64,000 nucleotides of DNA, taken from positions 1 through 64,000 of the forward strand of contig JAJYPJ010000001.1 in assembly GCA_021795435.1 (NCBI GenBank). Direction: 5' to 3'. Source of the stretch: Pseudomonadota bacterium. Its GTDB lineage: Bacteria; Pseudomonadota; Gammaproteobacteria; Xanthomonadales; Rhodanobacteraceae. This document shows, in pieces, positions 42,519 through 52,088 of the stretch. The position numbers and the translations under genes were made by a program. A model generated the notes under the pieces. The model was given only the letters and a program-made list of their open reading frames with translations. It ran no database searches and was not told the origin of the DNA. The stretch's first letter is position 1. Every line of letters starts with the position of its first letter.

Positions 42519-45413
42519 ATGATTCAGCTCAAGCGCAACGTACTTGCCATGGCCCTGGCGTCCACGCTGGGCGTGGCTGCATTCGGCATGGCCCAAGCCG
42601 CTCCGGCACCGATGCCGGCGGCAGGCAACAACGCATCGGCTCCAACGCAAGCCGATGCCCCACAGGACACGGGATCGACCACGAGCCAACGATCGACCCG
42701 CGCCGCGAAGGAGAAGAAAGCCAAGGAACTGGGCATGGTGCAGGTGACGGGCTTCGTCAGCAGCATCACCAATTCGACGGCGATCAAGCGCTATTCGACG
42801 GAAATCGTCGAGGCGGTTTCCGCAGAGCAGATCGGCAAGTTGCCGGGCGTCAGCATCGCCGACACCCTCGGACGCCTGCCCGGACTGGCGGTGCAGACCC
42901 TGAACGGACGGCCGCAGGTTGTCACGATCCACGGGTTCGGCCCTGATTTCAGCACGGCGCTGATGAATGGCAACGAGCAGGTCAGCACCGGCAACAGCCG
43001 TGGCGTGCAATTCGACCAGTACCCGTCAAGCTGGTTCAAGAACGTGGTGGTTTACCTCACGCCCAAGGCCAGCCTCATGGGCCAGGGCCTGGCCGGCACG
43101 GTGGACCTGCAGACCTACAGGCCCCTGGACGAATCGCACCGCATCACGGCCGTCAATGCCGGCTATGTCTGGAACAGCCAGTCGACGCTGGCGCCCGGCT
43201 TGAGCAACGAGGGCTACCAGGTCAATGGCATCTATGTCGACCAGTTCCTCAACGATACGTTCGGCGTCACCCTGGGCGTTGATCTGCAGAAGAATCCGTC
43301 GCAGATCGAGCATCAGGCGCCTTGGGGCTATCCGAACGCCGGGACTGGCGGACCGCTGGTCATCGGCGGATCCAAGAACTACGGCATCTCCGACCTGTTT
43401 GGCCGCACCGGATTGCTGGGGACCCTGCAGTGGCGTCCCAACCGCAATTTCACCAGCACGTTGGACATGACGTACGACAATTTCCGCGAAAACCAGTCGG
43501 CGAAGGGCATTGAGTTTCCCTTGTACTGGGGTGGTGGGGTGCAGCTGCAGCCCGGCTATACGGTCAACAACGGCTTCGTTACGACCGGAACTTACAGCAA
43601 CGTCAAGGGCGTGATCCGCAACGACTACAACCGCAATTACGCCCGCGTCTACAACATCGACTGGAACAACCGCTACCGCATCAACGAAAACTGGTCGGCG
43701 ACCGTGGACGCCAACTACTCGCGGGCAAATCGGCGCAGTTTCCTGATGGAGTCGTACAGCGGGACGGGTTACAGCACGGCCAATGGCGCGACCGACACCA
43801 TTGGGTTCACGGAACTGGGCAGCGGCCTGCTGTACCTCAATCCATCGCTCAACTACGCCGGCAGCAATGTCGTGCTGACGGACCCGCAAGGCTGGGGAGC
43901 GGGTGCCAACCCATCGATTGTCCAGGCGGGCTTCATCAATGCACCGCGTACGACCGACTACATCGGTGACTTGCGCGCCAGCCTGAAGCGTGATTTCGAC
44001 AATGGCCCGTTCTCCAGCGTGCAGTTCGGCATTGATCGCAAGACGCGCAACAAGACCTACAACATCGACCAGTACTTCCTGACGCTGCCGAATGGCACCC
44101 AGACGTTCGCGACGAGCCCGATCGGCGCGCAGACGGCACCGATCCCGACCAGTGCGTTCGTCAATGGCGGCACCTGTGATCCGCTGGCGTTCATGGGCGT
44201 CGGCCCGCAGGTCTGCTACGACCCGCTGAGCTTGCTCAACAGTGGCGCCTACGTGGTGTTCCCGACGGCACTTTCATCGATCGGCGTGCCACCAAACTGG
44301 AGGGTACATGAGATCGATACCACCCCCTACGTGCAGTTCAATCTCGATACCCACATTGGTTCGATCCCGCTGACCGGCAATTTCGGCATGCAGGTCGCCC
44401 ATACGCTGCAGGGGTCCGAGGGCCAACGAGTGACCGCCGGCAACGCAGGCGCGGGGTCGCAGGTGCAACTGGTGCCGGTGTCGGGTAGTACCAACTACAC
44501 GCGCTACCTGCCGAGCATGAACCTGATCTTCGGGCTCACCAGCAACACCGACCTGCGTATCAGCGCAGCGCGGGTGATGGCCCGTGCCCGCATGGATCAG
44601 ATGAGCGCCAGCCTGGGCATCAACACCAACATCACGCAGTTGACCTCGACCAATCCCAACCAGGCCTACTTCAGTGCCAGCGGTGGCAATCCCAAGCTGC
44701 TGCCGACGATGGCGAACGACTACAACATCAGCCTCGAGCATTATTTCGCGGGCAACCAAGGCTATGTCTCGGCGTCGGGGTATTACATTCAGTTGCACGA
44801 CTACATCAATCCCAGTGCCGCCTACCTGGCCGATTTTTCGCCATTCATCAGCAGCTACCTGAGCCCTGCGGAACAGCAGCAGCTCGGCACGCCGTATGGC
44901 ATCGTCTCGGGACCCACCAACGATGGCTACGGCAACGTCCGCGGTGCCGTGGTCTCGGCAAGTGTGCCGCTGAAGATGCTGACGCCAGTGCTTCGCGGAT
45001 TCGGCCTGATCGCCAGCGCGAACTACACGAAGAGCTCGCTGGTCTATGCGGGCAACCCGACGCCAATCACCGTGCCGGGCTTGTCGAAGTGGGTGACGAA
45101 CCTGACGGCCTACTACCAGATCGGAGGCTTCCAGGCACGCGTCAGCCGCAACTATCGCAGCAGCTTCCTTGGCGAGGTTGCGGGCATCAGCGCGACGCGC
45201 ATCCTGCAGACGATCCAGGGTGGCAGCACCTACGATGCGCAAGTCAGCTATACCTTCGACCGGGGTCGTTTCAACGGCTTGACCCTCACGTTGCAGGGGT
45301 CGAACCTGTCGAACAAGCGGTTCATCACCTACCAGAATGGCGATCCCCGGCAAGTGCTCTATTGGGAAAGCTACGGTCGCAGTTACGAGGTACTTGCGTC
45401 CTACAAGTTCTGA
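42519..45413 (+). CDS. TonB-dependent receptor, probable maltodextrin uptake
   Basis: A 964-residue outer-membrane active transporter. A signal peptide (about residues 1-27, ending GMAQA) is followed by a low-complexity linker, a TonB-box-like segment GMVQVTGF, the plug with IADTLGRLPGLAVQTLNGRP and RGVQFDQYPSSWF, and a 22-strand barrel ending in YEVLASYKF, with the C-terminal Phe used by the BAM machine. The size and neighbours resemble MalA of Caulobacter and maltose-locus receptors of Xanthomonas (from memory). A strong GGAGGGGG site precedes the start, and an operator lies upstream. A good intrinsic terminator follows. The exact ligand is inferred from neighbouring alpha-glucan hydrolases. 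Confidence 0.92.
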   Translation: MIQLKRNVLAMALASTLGVAAFGMAQAAPAPMPAAGNNASAPTQADAPQDTGSTTSQRSTRAAKEKKAKELGMVQVTGFVSSITNSTAIKRYSTEIVEAVSAEQIGKLPGVSIADTLGRLPGLAVQTLNGRPQVVTIHGFGPDFSTALMNGNEQVSTGNSRGVQFDQYPSSWFKNVVVYLTPKASLMGQGLAGTVDLQTYRPLDESHRITAVNAGYVWNSQSTLAPGLSNEGYQVNGIYVDQFLNDTFGVTLGVDLQKNPSQIEHQAPWGYPNAGTGGPLVIGGSKNYGISDLFGRTGLLGTLQWRPNRNFTSTLDMTYDNFRENQSAKGIEFPLYWGGGVQLQPGYTVNNGFVTTGTYSNVKGVIRNDYNRNYARVYNIDWNNRYRINENWSATVDANYSRANRRSFLMESYSGTGYSTANGATDTIGFTELGSGLLYLNPSLNYAGSNVVLTDPQGWGAGANPSIVQAGFINAPRTTDYIGDLRASLKRDFDNGPFSSVQFGIDRKTRNKTYNIDQYFLTLPNGTQTFATSPIGAQTAPIPTSAFVNGGTCDPLAFMGVGPQVCYDPLSLLNSGAYVVFPTALSSIGVPPNWRVHEIDTTPYVQFNLDTHIGSIPLTGNFGMQVAHTLQGSEGQRVTAGNAGAGSQVQLVPVSGSTNYTRYLPSMNLIFGLTSNTDLRISAARVMARARMDQMSASLGINTNITQLTSTNPNQAYFSASGGNPKLLPTMANDYNISLEHYFAGNQGYVSASGYYIQLHDYINPSAAYLADFSPFISSYLSPAEQQQLGTPYGIVSGPTNDGYGNVRGAVVSASVPLKMLTPVLRGFGLIASANYTKSSLVYAGNPTPITVPGLSKWVTNLTAYYQIGGFQARVSRNYRSSFLGEVAGISATRILQTIQGGSTYDAQVSYTFDRGRFNGLTLTLQGSNLSNKRFITYQNGDPRQVLYWESYGRSYEVLASYKF

Positions 45414-45437
45414 TGGTTCCACGTGTGCTTGGGCTAT

Positions 45438-45468
45438 GCCCCGCCGCCCCCGCGGCGGGGCTTTTTTT
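45438..45468 (+). terminator. Rho-independent terminator after the TonB receptor
   Basis: GCCCCGCCGC and GCGGCGGGGC form a perfect 10-bp stem around a 4-base loop, followed by seven T. It starts 24 bases after the receptor stop. Confidence 0.92.
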
Positions 45469-46076
45469 CGCCCTGCTTGGGAACGCCTCATGCCAGGCGG
45501 CCGCAGTTAACTGATCTGGACCGCCGTCCTGTGGCTTGCGCCGATCCGCGCGGTGTCGATGTGCTGTGGCTGCTCGCTCGAGGGCCGGCCTGATGGCAGC
45601 ATCCCCATCGATCGGCATGGCGATGTCGCTGCCAGAGGCGACCCCTGGCTCGTCTTCAGCCATGACGTCCTGACACGACTTTCGGGCGAAGACCTGGATG
45701 CGGGCCGGATCGGCCGTTCCTTGATCCGGCGCGATCCAAGCCTGGATCGCGCCCGCGACGCGCGCACTCGCTACGATCGGATCGAAAAGCAAGTTCTGGT
45801 CGACACGGCGCGCATCGTCTTGATTTGCGATGTCTCTGGCCGCTTCGCGGCAAGGTGGCTGGTCTTGCGCCAGTCCTTCTGACGCCGCGCGCTCGTGGCG
45901 GATCGCCAAAGGACCGTGTGGACGGACACGAGCCTCCCCGCCCCCGGCGGGATGGCCGGCGAAAGCAATATGCGCCGAGGCGCCAAAGCGGCTGCCGCAC
46001 TCGGCAATGCCGCCTCCCCACGTCCAGCCAGGGCCGCGTCAGCGTGGCCGATTCGCTTTCCAGCCGAAATGCCCCC
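45469..46076. other. Gene-poor stretch, possibly degraded
   Basis: About 600 bases between the receptor terminator and the convergent pseudo-receiver gene. Open frames exist on both strands but none carries a recognised motif, an acceptable ribosome site or a believable start. No repeat or transposase remnant was identified. It may be decayed sequence or an unrecognised RNA. Confidence 0.4.
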
Positions 46077-46775
46077 CTACGCGCTTCGGCGCGGTAGCGT
46101 CTGAATGTCGATTTTCTCGAAGGCGCACAGATCGCCCAGGGCGGTTTCCATCAGCGCCCGGGCGTGGCCCGTTGCCCTTGCCAGCAGCGCGTGGATGCGT
46201 GCGTCGGCAGCGTTGCGATTCTCGCACTGCCTTGAATAGGCCTCGAAAGCACCCAGGGCCAGCACCAGATCGGCAACCTGATTCGGGCATTCGCAATCGA
46301 CTTGGCTGCGGATTTCCTGCAGGCTAACCAGTTGCACGTCGTCAAACCGCCGCGGGGGTGGCGGAGCGGCAGGTACTGCCGGAAGACCACCGTCCAACTG
46401 CCGGCGCTGGGTGATCTCTCGGACGATCAGATTGATGAGGTTTGCCCGCAGCATCCGCACGCTGATCGGCGCACGGACCACTTGCCTTCCCGGCGCCCGC
46501 AAGCTTTCGACCACGCCCCACTTGGCAAATGCGTAGACGACCAGGGTCAGCTCAGGCTGGACCACCTGCTCAAGACGCTGCAGCCGTTCGGACGGTTCGT
46601 TGCCAAGAAGCGCCAGATCAACGGCCAGTACCTGCGGCTTGTGCCGGCCCACCTGCTGTTCGAAGCTCGCGAAGTCGGCGGCACTGACGATGACCTGCAG
46701 GTGTTTGCTTTCCTCTTCGCCCGCCTGTTGCATGTACGCCGGCAGCGTCGCGTGGAGGATGCCCAGAGTGATCAT
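46077..46775 (-). CDS. Pseudo-receiver protein with Cys/His-rich C-terminal domain, unknown function
   Basis: A 232-residue cytosolic protein that I cannot name. Residues 1-115 have an alternating alpha/beta pattern like a response-regulator receiver: an Asp sits where the phosphoacceptor should be (VLAVDLALLG), but the switch Ser/Thr and the conserved Lys are replaced (YAFAK and VRAPIS). After a Pro-rich linker comes a helical module with DCECPNQVADLVLALGAFE, AYSRQCENRNAADARIHALL and a long helix; the CxCP, FExYSxxC and DAxxH arrangement looks like a metal, Fe-S or redox site. I recall similar C-terminal modules in some MerR-like regulators, with low certainty. It is divergent from halogenase 1 across 210 bases, so it may regulate the halogenases or the receptor. 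Confidence 0.6.
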   Translation of the reverse strand: MITLGILHATLPAYMQQAGEEESKHLQVIVSAADFASFEQQVGRHKPQVLAVDLALLGNEPSERLQRLEQVVQPELTLVVYAFAKWGVVESLRAPGRQVVRAPISVRMLRANLINLIVREITQRRQLDGGLPAVPAAPPPPRRFDDVQLVSLQEIRSQVDCECPNQVADLVLALGAFEAYSRQCENRNAADARIHALLARATGHARALMETALGDLCAFEKIDIQTLPRRSA

Positions 46776-46985
46776 GAAGCTGCCTGCAATCGGGTAAAGG
46801 GACGCGGATGATCCATGGTCGGTCGTCAACGCCGTGTGCAGGGTCTGGCCAGTCGGCGGCTTCGCCGGGAAGGCTGGCCCCGGTTGCCCCGGAAGCAAGG
46901 ATGAGTGGGAGGCCTTCCGCTATTCCAACGACCCCAGTCGCACCGTAGTATCGAGTCGCATCTGGCCCGCAGAAGAGGCATCGGG

Positions 46986-48485
46986 ATGGACGGGGAGCGC
47001 ATTCAACGCATCGTGGTCGTCGGCGGGGGGACCGCCGGCTGGATGACGGCTGCACTGCTCGCCAAGGCCCTTGGTCGCGCGGTTCGCATCACGCTGGTTG
47101 AATCCGAGGACATCGGGACGGTCGGGGTTGGCGAGGCCACGATTCCCCAGATCCGCCTGATCAACGATTTCCTTGGCCTGGACGAAGACACGGTGATGCG
47201 CGCCACGAAGGCGACATTCAAGCTCGGTATCCAGTTCAACGACTGGCTGAGGCCCGGCCATGCCTATTTGCATGCCTTCAGCGACATCGGCCTGCCGCAG
47301 GCCGCCGTGCCGTTTCAACATTGGTGGCTGCGCGCGCGCGCGCAAGGCGATGCGTCGGGCCTATGGGCCTACTCGCTCAACGCCCAGGCTGCCGCGGCAG
47401 GGCGCATGGCCCGCCTGGGCCAGGTGGGGGGAAGTCCGCTGACTGGCATGCGCTGGGCCTACCATTTCGATGCCGGGCTTTATGCGCAGTACCTGCGGAC
47501 CGTGGCGATCGGGCTCGGGGTGCATCGAGAGGAAGGCATCATCGTCGACGTGGACCTGCAGGGGGAGGACGGCTTCATCGCCGCCCTCAAACTGCAGAAT
47601 GGCGTGCGCGTCACCGGCGATCTGTTCATTGACTGCTCCGGTTTCCGGGCGCTACTCATCGAAGGCGCGCTGCATGCGGGCTTCGACGACTGGCGGCGAT
47701 GGCTTCCATGTGACCGCGCGCTGGCCGTCCCGAGTGCAAGGGTTGGCGAGGCGCTTCCCTACACGCAGGCCAGCGCTCGTGCCGCCGGTTGGCAGTGGCG
47801 CATTCCCCTGCAGCATCGTACGGGCAATGGTCATGTCTACTGCAGTGAGTTCATGGGCGATGACGAGGCACTGGCCGTGCTCCGGGCGAACCTCGATGGG
47901 GATCCGCTGGGTGAACCGCGGCCATTCCGGTTTACCACGGGCATGCGTCGCGAGGTCTGGGTCAAGAATTGCGTTGCGCTCGGGCTTGCCGCCGGATTCA
48001 TGGAGCCGCTGGAGTCGACCAGCATCCATCTAGTGCAATCGGGAGTCGACAGGCTGCTCAAGTTGTTCCCCGACGCACGATTCGAACCCTCGGTTCGCGC
48101 AGCGTTCAATCGGCAGACGCGCTTCGAGTACGAGCGGATCCGCGACTTCCTGGTCCTGCACTACACGACGACCGAACGACGCGACACGCCGTTTTGGCGC
48201 CACTGCGCAGCAATCGAAAGGCCCGGCGGATTGCAGGACAAGATGGACTTGTTCCGCGCGTGCGGCCAGATCTTTCGTGATGGCGAAGAACTGTTTACCG
48301 AGGTTGGCTGGCTGCAGGTCCTCGTAGGGCAGGGGGTTCAACCGCAGACCTGGCATCCGCTGGCGGATGCGCTGGATTCGGGCCGACTGGACGAGTTCAT
48401 GGTTAGCCTCCGCACCATCATCCAGCGGGCGGTCGCGGCCATGCCGACCCATGGGCGGTTCATCGCCGAGCACTGCGCGGCCTGA
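46986..48485 (+). CDS. Flavin-dependent tryptophan-halogenase-like enzyme 1
   Basis: A 499-residue FADH2-dependent halogenase homologue. The FAD loop [16 protein letters not shown] is at 10-25. Lys79 in ATKATFKLGIQF matches the catalytic Lys79 of PrnA/RebH that carries the hypohalous acid. The family WxWxIP motif is WQWRIP at 269-274, and [13 protein letters not shown] at 338-350 holds the conserved Glu. All diagnostic residues are intact, so activity is plausible. Homologues beside TonB receptors in Xanthomonas and Caulobacter-group bacteria have unknown natural substrates, and several prefer bromide and indole (from literature memory). It faces halogenase 2 tail to tail, seven bases apart. 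A GAGG site precedes ATG 46986. Confidence 0.92.
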   Translation: MDGERIQRIVVVGGGTAGWMTAALLAKALGRAVRITLVESEDIGTVGVGEATIPQIRLINDFLGLDEDTVMRATKATFKLGIQFNDWLRPGHAYLHAFSDIGLPQAAVPFQHWWLRARAQGDASGLWAYSLNAQAAAAGRMARLGQVGGSPLTGMRWAYHFDAGLYAQYLRTVAIGLGVHREEGIIVDVDLQGEDGFIAALKLQNGVRVTGDLFIDCSGFRALLIEGALHAGFDDWRRWLPCDRALAVPSARVGEALPYTQASARAAGWQWRIPLQHRTGNGHVYCSEFMGDDEALAVLRANLDGDPLGEPRPFRFTTGMRREVWVKNCVALGLAAGFMEPLESTSIHLVQSGVDRLLKLFPDARFEPSVRAAFNRQTRFEYERIRDFLVLHYTTTERRDTPFWRHCAAIERPGGLQDKMDLFRACGQIFRDGEELFTEVGWLQVLVGQGVQPQTWHPLADALDSGRLDEFMVSLRTIIQRAVAAMPTHGRFIAEHCAA

Positions 48486-48492
48486 TGCACAC

Positions 48493-50034
48493 TCAGGATT
48501 CGGCGCGGCAGTGTCGGTCGAGATAGGCATCGTGCGCCGGCATCGCGGCCGTCGCCTGCTGCATGACGGTGCGCAGCTCCGCAAGAAAGGTCGGGGCCTC
48601 GACTCCGCGAAGGTCCGCCAGGGAGTCATGGCGCTGCGGTTCGATTCCCTGGCCCGCTAGCACCGCCAGCCAGTTGGCGTTCTGGAACAATTCCAGCGGT
48701 TCGGCCACGAGTCGTCCCGCGGCACGGAATTGGGCAATGCGATAGGCCAGGGTCTCGGGGATCGGCATGGCGCGGGTATGCCGCCACAGCGGCGCATCAT
48801 CGCGCTCGACGGCGTGGTAGTGGAGGATCAGGAAATCGCGGATCCGCTCGTACTCGGCGCTGGTGATGCGGTTGTACTCCTGCGCCGCCAGCGGCTCGAA
48901 ATCGCGATCGGGGAACAATGCGAGCAACCTCGTGATTGCGGTCTGGATCAGATGGATGCTCGTGGACTCCAGCGGCTCCAAAAACCCTGCGGACAATCCG
49001 ATGGCGACACAGTTCCGGTGCCAGGAACGGCGCCGTCGCCCGGCAGCGAAACGCAGCGGCCGCGGTTCGCCCAGGGCTTCGCCATCGAGATGCCCCAAAA
49101 GCAGCGCTGTGGCCTCGTCATCGCCCATGAATTCACTGCAGTAGACATGGCCATTACCGGTGCGGTGCTGCAGGGGGATGCGCCACTGCCAGCCCGCCGC
49201 CCGTGCCGTTGAGCGGGTATAGGGAACCCTGGGGTGCGCGCTGGCGCAGCCAATGGCGACGGCGCGGTCGCAGGGCAGCCAGTGGCGCCAATCGTCGTAG
49301 CCTGCATGCAGCGCATCTTCGATGAGCAACGCGCGGAAGCCGGAGCAGTCGACGAACAGGTCGCCGGCGAGGCGTGCGCCATCCTCCAGTCGCACGGCGG
49401 CGATGAACCCGTCCTCACCCCGCAACTCGACCTCGACGATGCGGCCTTCGCGACGCATCACGCCGCGATGTTCCGCGAAGCGGCGCAGGTACTGCGCATA
49501 CCGCATGGCATCGAAATGGTAGGCGTAGTCGAAAGTGCTCTGCACCCGTTGGGGATCACCCAGCGGCCGATCGAACCGGGCCGCCTGGGCCATGACCCAC
49601 GCCATGGCGTAGTCGTGGATCGGGCGCCTGTCGCCCCTTGCGCGTTCACGCAGCCAGTATTGATGCAGTGGCACCGCGTCGAACTCGACGCCAATCTGGC
49701 CAAAGGGATGGAAATAGCGGTGTCCAATGCGGGTCCAGTCGACGAATTCGATGCCCAGCTTGAACGTGCCCCCTGTCGATCGGAGGAAGTCGTTCTCATC
49801 GATGCCGAGCATGCGATTGAATGCCTTGATGGGCGGGATGGTGGCCTCGCCCACGCCGATGCTGCCGATCTCTGCCGACTCGACCAGTGTGATCGGACAG
49901 CGACCGGCCGTGGCATGGCACAGCGCTGCGGCGGTCATCCACCCGGCCGTGCCACCGCCAACGATGACGATTCCGCGAAGTGCCCGTGCATGGGCGTCGT
50001 CGAGATTCATTACGTCCGGCATCCTGTGGTGCAT
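48493..50034 (-). CDS. Flavin-dependent tryptophan-halogenase-like enzyme 2
   Basis: A 513-residue paralogue of the enzyme on the opposite strand. It has [15 protein letters not shown] at 22-36, the catalytic-type Lys92 in [29 protein letters not shown] (identical to the same stretch of enzyme 1), and [13 protein letters not shown]. The two proteins are clearly alike across their whole length but differ in the substrate-cap regions (for example [15 protein letters not shown] against YLHAFSDIGLPQAAV), so substrates may differ. Three nearby ATGs (50034, 50022, 50010) are possible starts; the first has AGGA close upstream. No operator of the sugar regulon lies upstream, so control is likely separate. 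Confidence 0.9.
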   Translation of the reverse strand: MHHRMPDVMNLDDAHARALRGIVIVGGGTAGWMTAAALCHATAGRCPITLVESAEIGSIGVGEATIPPIKAFNRMLGIDENDFLRSTGGTFKLGIEFVDWTRIGHRYFHPFGQIGVEFDAVPLHQYWLRERARGDRRPIHDYAMAWVMAQAARFDRPLGDPQRVQSTFDYAYHFDAMRYAQYLRRFAEHRGVMRREGRIVEVELRGEDGFIAAVRLEDGARLAGDLFVDCSGFRALLIEDALHAGYDDWRHWLPCDRAVAIGCASAHPRVPYTRSTARAAGWQWRIPLQHRTGNGHVYCSEFMGDDEATALLLGHLDGEALGEPRPLRFAAGRRRRSWHRNCVAIGLSAGFLEPLESTSIHLIQTAITRLLALFPDRDFEPLAAQEYNRITSAEYERIRDFLILHYHAVERDDAPLWRHTRAMPIPETLAYRIAQFRAAGRLVAEPLELFQNANWLAVLAGQGIEPQRHDSLADLRGVEAPTFLAELRTVMQQATAAMPAHDAYLDRHCRAES

Positions 50035-50257
50035 GCATCCTGCCTGCCAAGCCCGGCGATGGTGTTCCCGTCGCGGCCGTGAGTCCTCTGCACGTGCGCC
50101 TGGAACCCTGTCCATCCCGGTTCTGCCCGCGCAAATGCGTGTTGCGAATCCCGAGGGATGATCCAAGCCACCAAGACAGTTTCGATAGCGGTCATGATGC
50201 GGCGTCGTTGGGCAGGCTCGGCAAGCGTAACTGCAAATGCCACCGGGTTCGGCCGGG

Positions 50258-51301
50258 TCAGGGGACGGTGCTGCCGGCAGGCGGCCAGATCAGCATGGCA
50301 TCACCGTAGGAGAAGAAGCGGTAGCGCTGTTCCACCGCGTGCCGGTAGGCGGCCAGGATGCGTTCGCGGCCGGCGAGTGCGGAAACCAGCATCAGCAGCG
50401 TCGACTCGGGCAGGTGAAAATTGGTGAGAAGCCCGTCAATCTGGCTAAAGCGGTAGCCGGGCAAAATGAAGATGCCGGTCTCGCCCTCGAAGGGGGCCAG
50501 CCGGCCATGCGGGGCTGCGGACTCCAGCGCGCGCACCACGGTCGTGCCAATGGCAATCACGCGACCACCTTCGGCGCGCGTGCGCATGATCTGTTCGACC
50601 AGAGGGGCTCCGACGTTGATCCACTCCTGGTGCATGCGATGCTGCTCGAGGTGCTCGACGCGCACCGGCTGGAAGGTTCCGGCGCCCACATGCAGCGTCA
50701 GATGGCCGAACTGGACACCGCGCGCGCGTAGGGCCTGCAGTAGGGGTTCATCGAAATGGAGGCCTGCGGTGGGGGCGGCGACGGCGCCTGCATGGCGCGC
50801 GAAGACGGTCTGGTAACGCTCGGCATCGGCTGCACCAGGGGCACGCGTGATATAGGGAGGCAAGGGCATCTGGCCCAACCGCGCGAGTAGTTGTGGCAAT
50901 GGCTCCTGAGATTCGAACCGCAACCGAAAAAATTCCCCGTCGCGACCGAGAACTTGCACGGTACTGCCATCGGCGAGCTGCAATGTGGCGCCTGCGGAGG
51001 GCTTTTTGCTGACGCCCAGTTGCGCCAGGACATCCTGTCCGCCGATGAGGCGCTCGATCAGGATCTCGGCAGCGCCGCCGGTGGACTTTCGGGCATGCAA
51101 TCGTGCCGGCATGACGCGCGTGTCGTTGAAGACCAGCAGGTCCCCTGACCGCACTTCGTCCGGGAGGGTGCGCACCCATGCATCGGTCAGCCGCTCCTGC
51201 GCAGCGTCCAGAACCAGCATGCGGCTGGCACTCCGCTCCGGCAGGGGGGCCTGTGCGATCAACTCACTGGGGAGATCGAAGTGGAAGTCGGACTTCTTCA
51301 T
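50258..51301 (-). CDS. queA: S-adenosylmethionine:tRNA ribosyltransferase-isomerase
   Basis: Adds the cyclopentene-diol precursor in queuosine synthesis in tRNA, using the ribosyl part of SAM. The 347-residue protein begins [20 protein letters not shown] and contains [45 protein letters not shown], and [21 protein letters not shown]-type sequence (seen here as [16 protein letters not shown]), all diagnostic. The usual tgt partner is not in the window. The start overlaps the FMN-reductase stop by four bases. Confidence 0.97.
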   Translation of the reverse strand: MKKSDFHFDLPSELIAQAPLPERSASRMLVLDAAQERLTDAWVRTLPDEVRSGDLLVFNDTRVMPARLHARKSTGGAAEILIERLIGGQDVLAQLGVSKKPSAGATLQLADGSTVQVLGRDGEFFRLRFESQEPLPQLLARLGQMPLPPYITRAPGAADAERYQTVFARHAGAVAAPTAGLHFDEPLLQALRARGVQFGHLTLHVGAGTFQPVRVEHLEQHRMHQEWINVGAPLVEQIMRTRAEGGRVIAIGTTVVRALESAAPHGRLAPFEGETGIFILPGYRFSQIDGLLTNFHLPESTLLMLVSALAGRERILAAYRHAVEQRYRFFSYGDAMLIWPPAGSTVP

Positions 51302-51855
51302 GCGATCGGCACGTTGGGCGGTTCAGCGGACTTGGACGGGAGGCAGGCAAGGGCCAAAGCGACAAACATCCGTTCGACCGCCGCGCGCACGTCGGTTGCC
51401 CGGGACAGGTCATGGGGATCGAGTCCCGAGCCAAGCAAGGCGACCGAGATGGATGCATCCCCCACAATCCGGGCGGACATGGTTCGCAGCGTTTCAGCCA
51501 GTGCCTCCTGGGCATGATGCGCGCGTGGCGATGTGTTGACCAAGGCGATCGGCTTGGCGATGAAGCCCGCGTCGCCAACCAGCCAATCGAGCGCATTCTT
51601 CATCACGCCGCTGATGCCGTGCGCGTACTCCGGGCTGGCAATGACCATGGCGTCGGTCCGCGAAACGGCGAGACGGAACCGGCGGACTTCATCGGGTGGC
51701 GTCGCCTCGAGATCGGCGTTGAACAAGGGCAATCGCCCCGGTGCAGGGTCCACGACCAGCGTCACCCCGGCGGGTGCGTGCGCTGCAGCCAACCGGAGAA
51801 AAGCGCTGTTGAGCGAAGCGGCACGAAGGCTTCCGGACAGTCCGAGGATCTTCAT
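51298..51855 (-). CDS. NAD(P)H-dependent FMN reductase family protein
   Basis: A 185-residue flavodoxin-like reductase (PF03358 type). The FMN-phosphate loop is [16 protein letters not shown] at 6-21, and the isoalloxazine-side segment is [20 protein letters not shown]. Members reduce FMN, quinones, azo dyes or chromate. It is coupled to queA by a four-base overlap. In principle a flavin reductase could supply reduced flavin to the neighbouring halogenases, but this is only a hypothesis; the enzyme type supplies FMNH2, whereas halogenases use FADH2. Start ATG 51855 fits the family; the upstream extension is basic and not homologous. Confidence 0.88.
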   Translation of the reverse strand: MKILGLSGSLRAASLNSAFLRLAAAHAPAGVTLVVDPAPGRLPLFNADLEATPPDEVRRFRLAVSRTDAMVIASPEYAHGISGVMKNALDWLVGDAGFIAKPIALVNTSPRAHHAQEALAETLRTMSARIVGDASISVALLGSGLDPHDLSRATDVRAAVERMFVALALACLPSKSAEPPNVPIA

Positions 51856-52088
51856 CACGATGACGGGGTGGCGGGAGCCGCGCCTTCTTCGGCGGCCCTT
51901 GAGCCTGGTGGCGCGCGGCGAGGGGCCCCGCAGTTTCGCGCGATGGCCAGCCGGATGTCCAACGGCGGTGGCTGCCGGGTCGCGGGGGCGGCAGGCCCGG
52001 GGCCAGTCTTCCATGTTGCACTACAAGCTGTATCGAGCCGGCCGGCGTCCTAGACTCGGGCGGGATCCGTGCGGACAGGCGCAGTGCC

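Noticed and set aside
43026-45491. Minus-strand frames (287 and 405 residues) inside the TonB receptor gene
   Set aside because: They are antisense shadows of a receptor with signal peptide, plug and C-terminal Phe.
45325-45909. 194-residue minus-strand frame and a 109-residue plus-strand frame after the TonB receptor
   Set aside because: No homology recognised, no ribosome site, and the minus frame runs through the strong terminator and the receptor 3' end.
47400-50010. Mobile-element explanation for the two halogenase genes
   Set aside because: No terminal inverted repeats, target duplications or transposase were seen; inverted gene duplication or separate acquisition fits better.
51298-51855. 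FMN reductase as dedicated partner of the halogenases
   Set aside because: It is coupled to queA rather than to the halogenases, and its family reduces FMN or quinones, while halogenases need FADH2. Kept only as a weak hypothesis.
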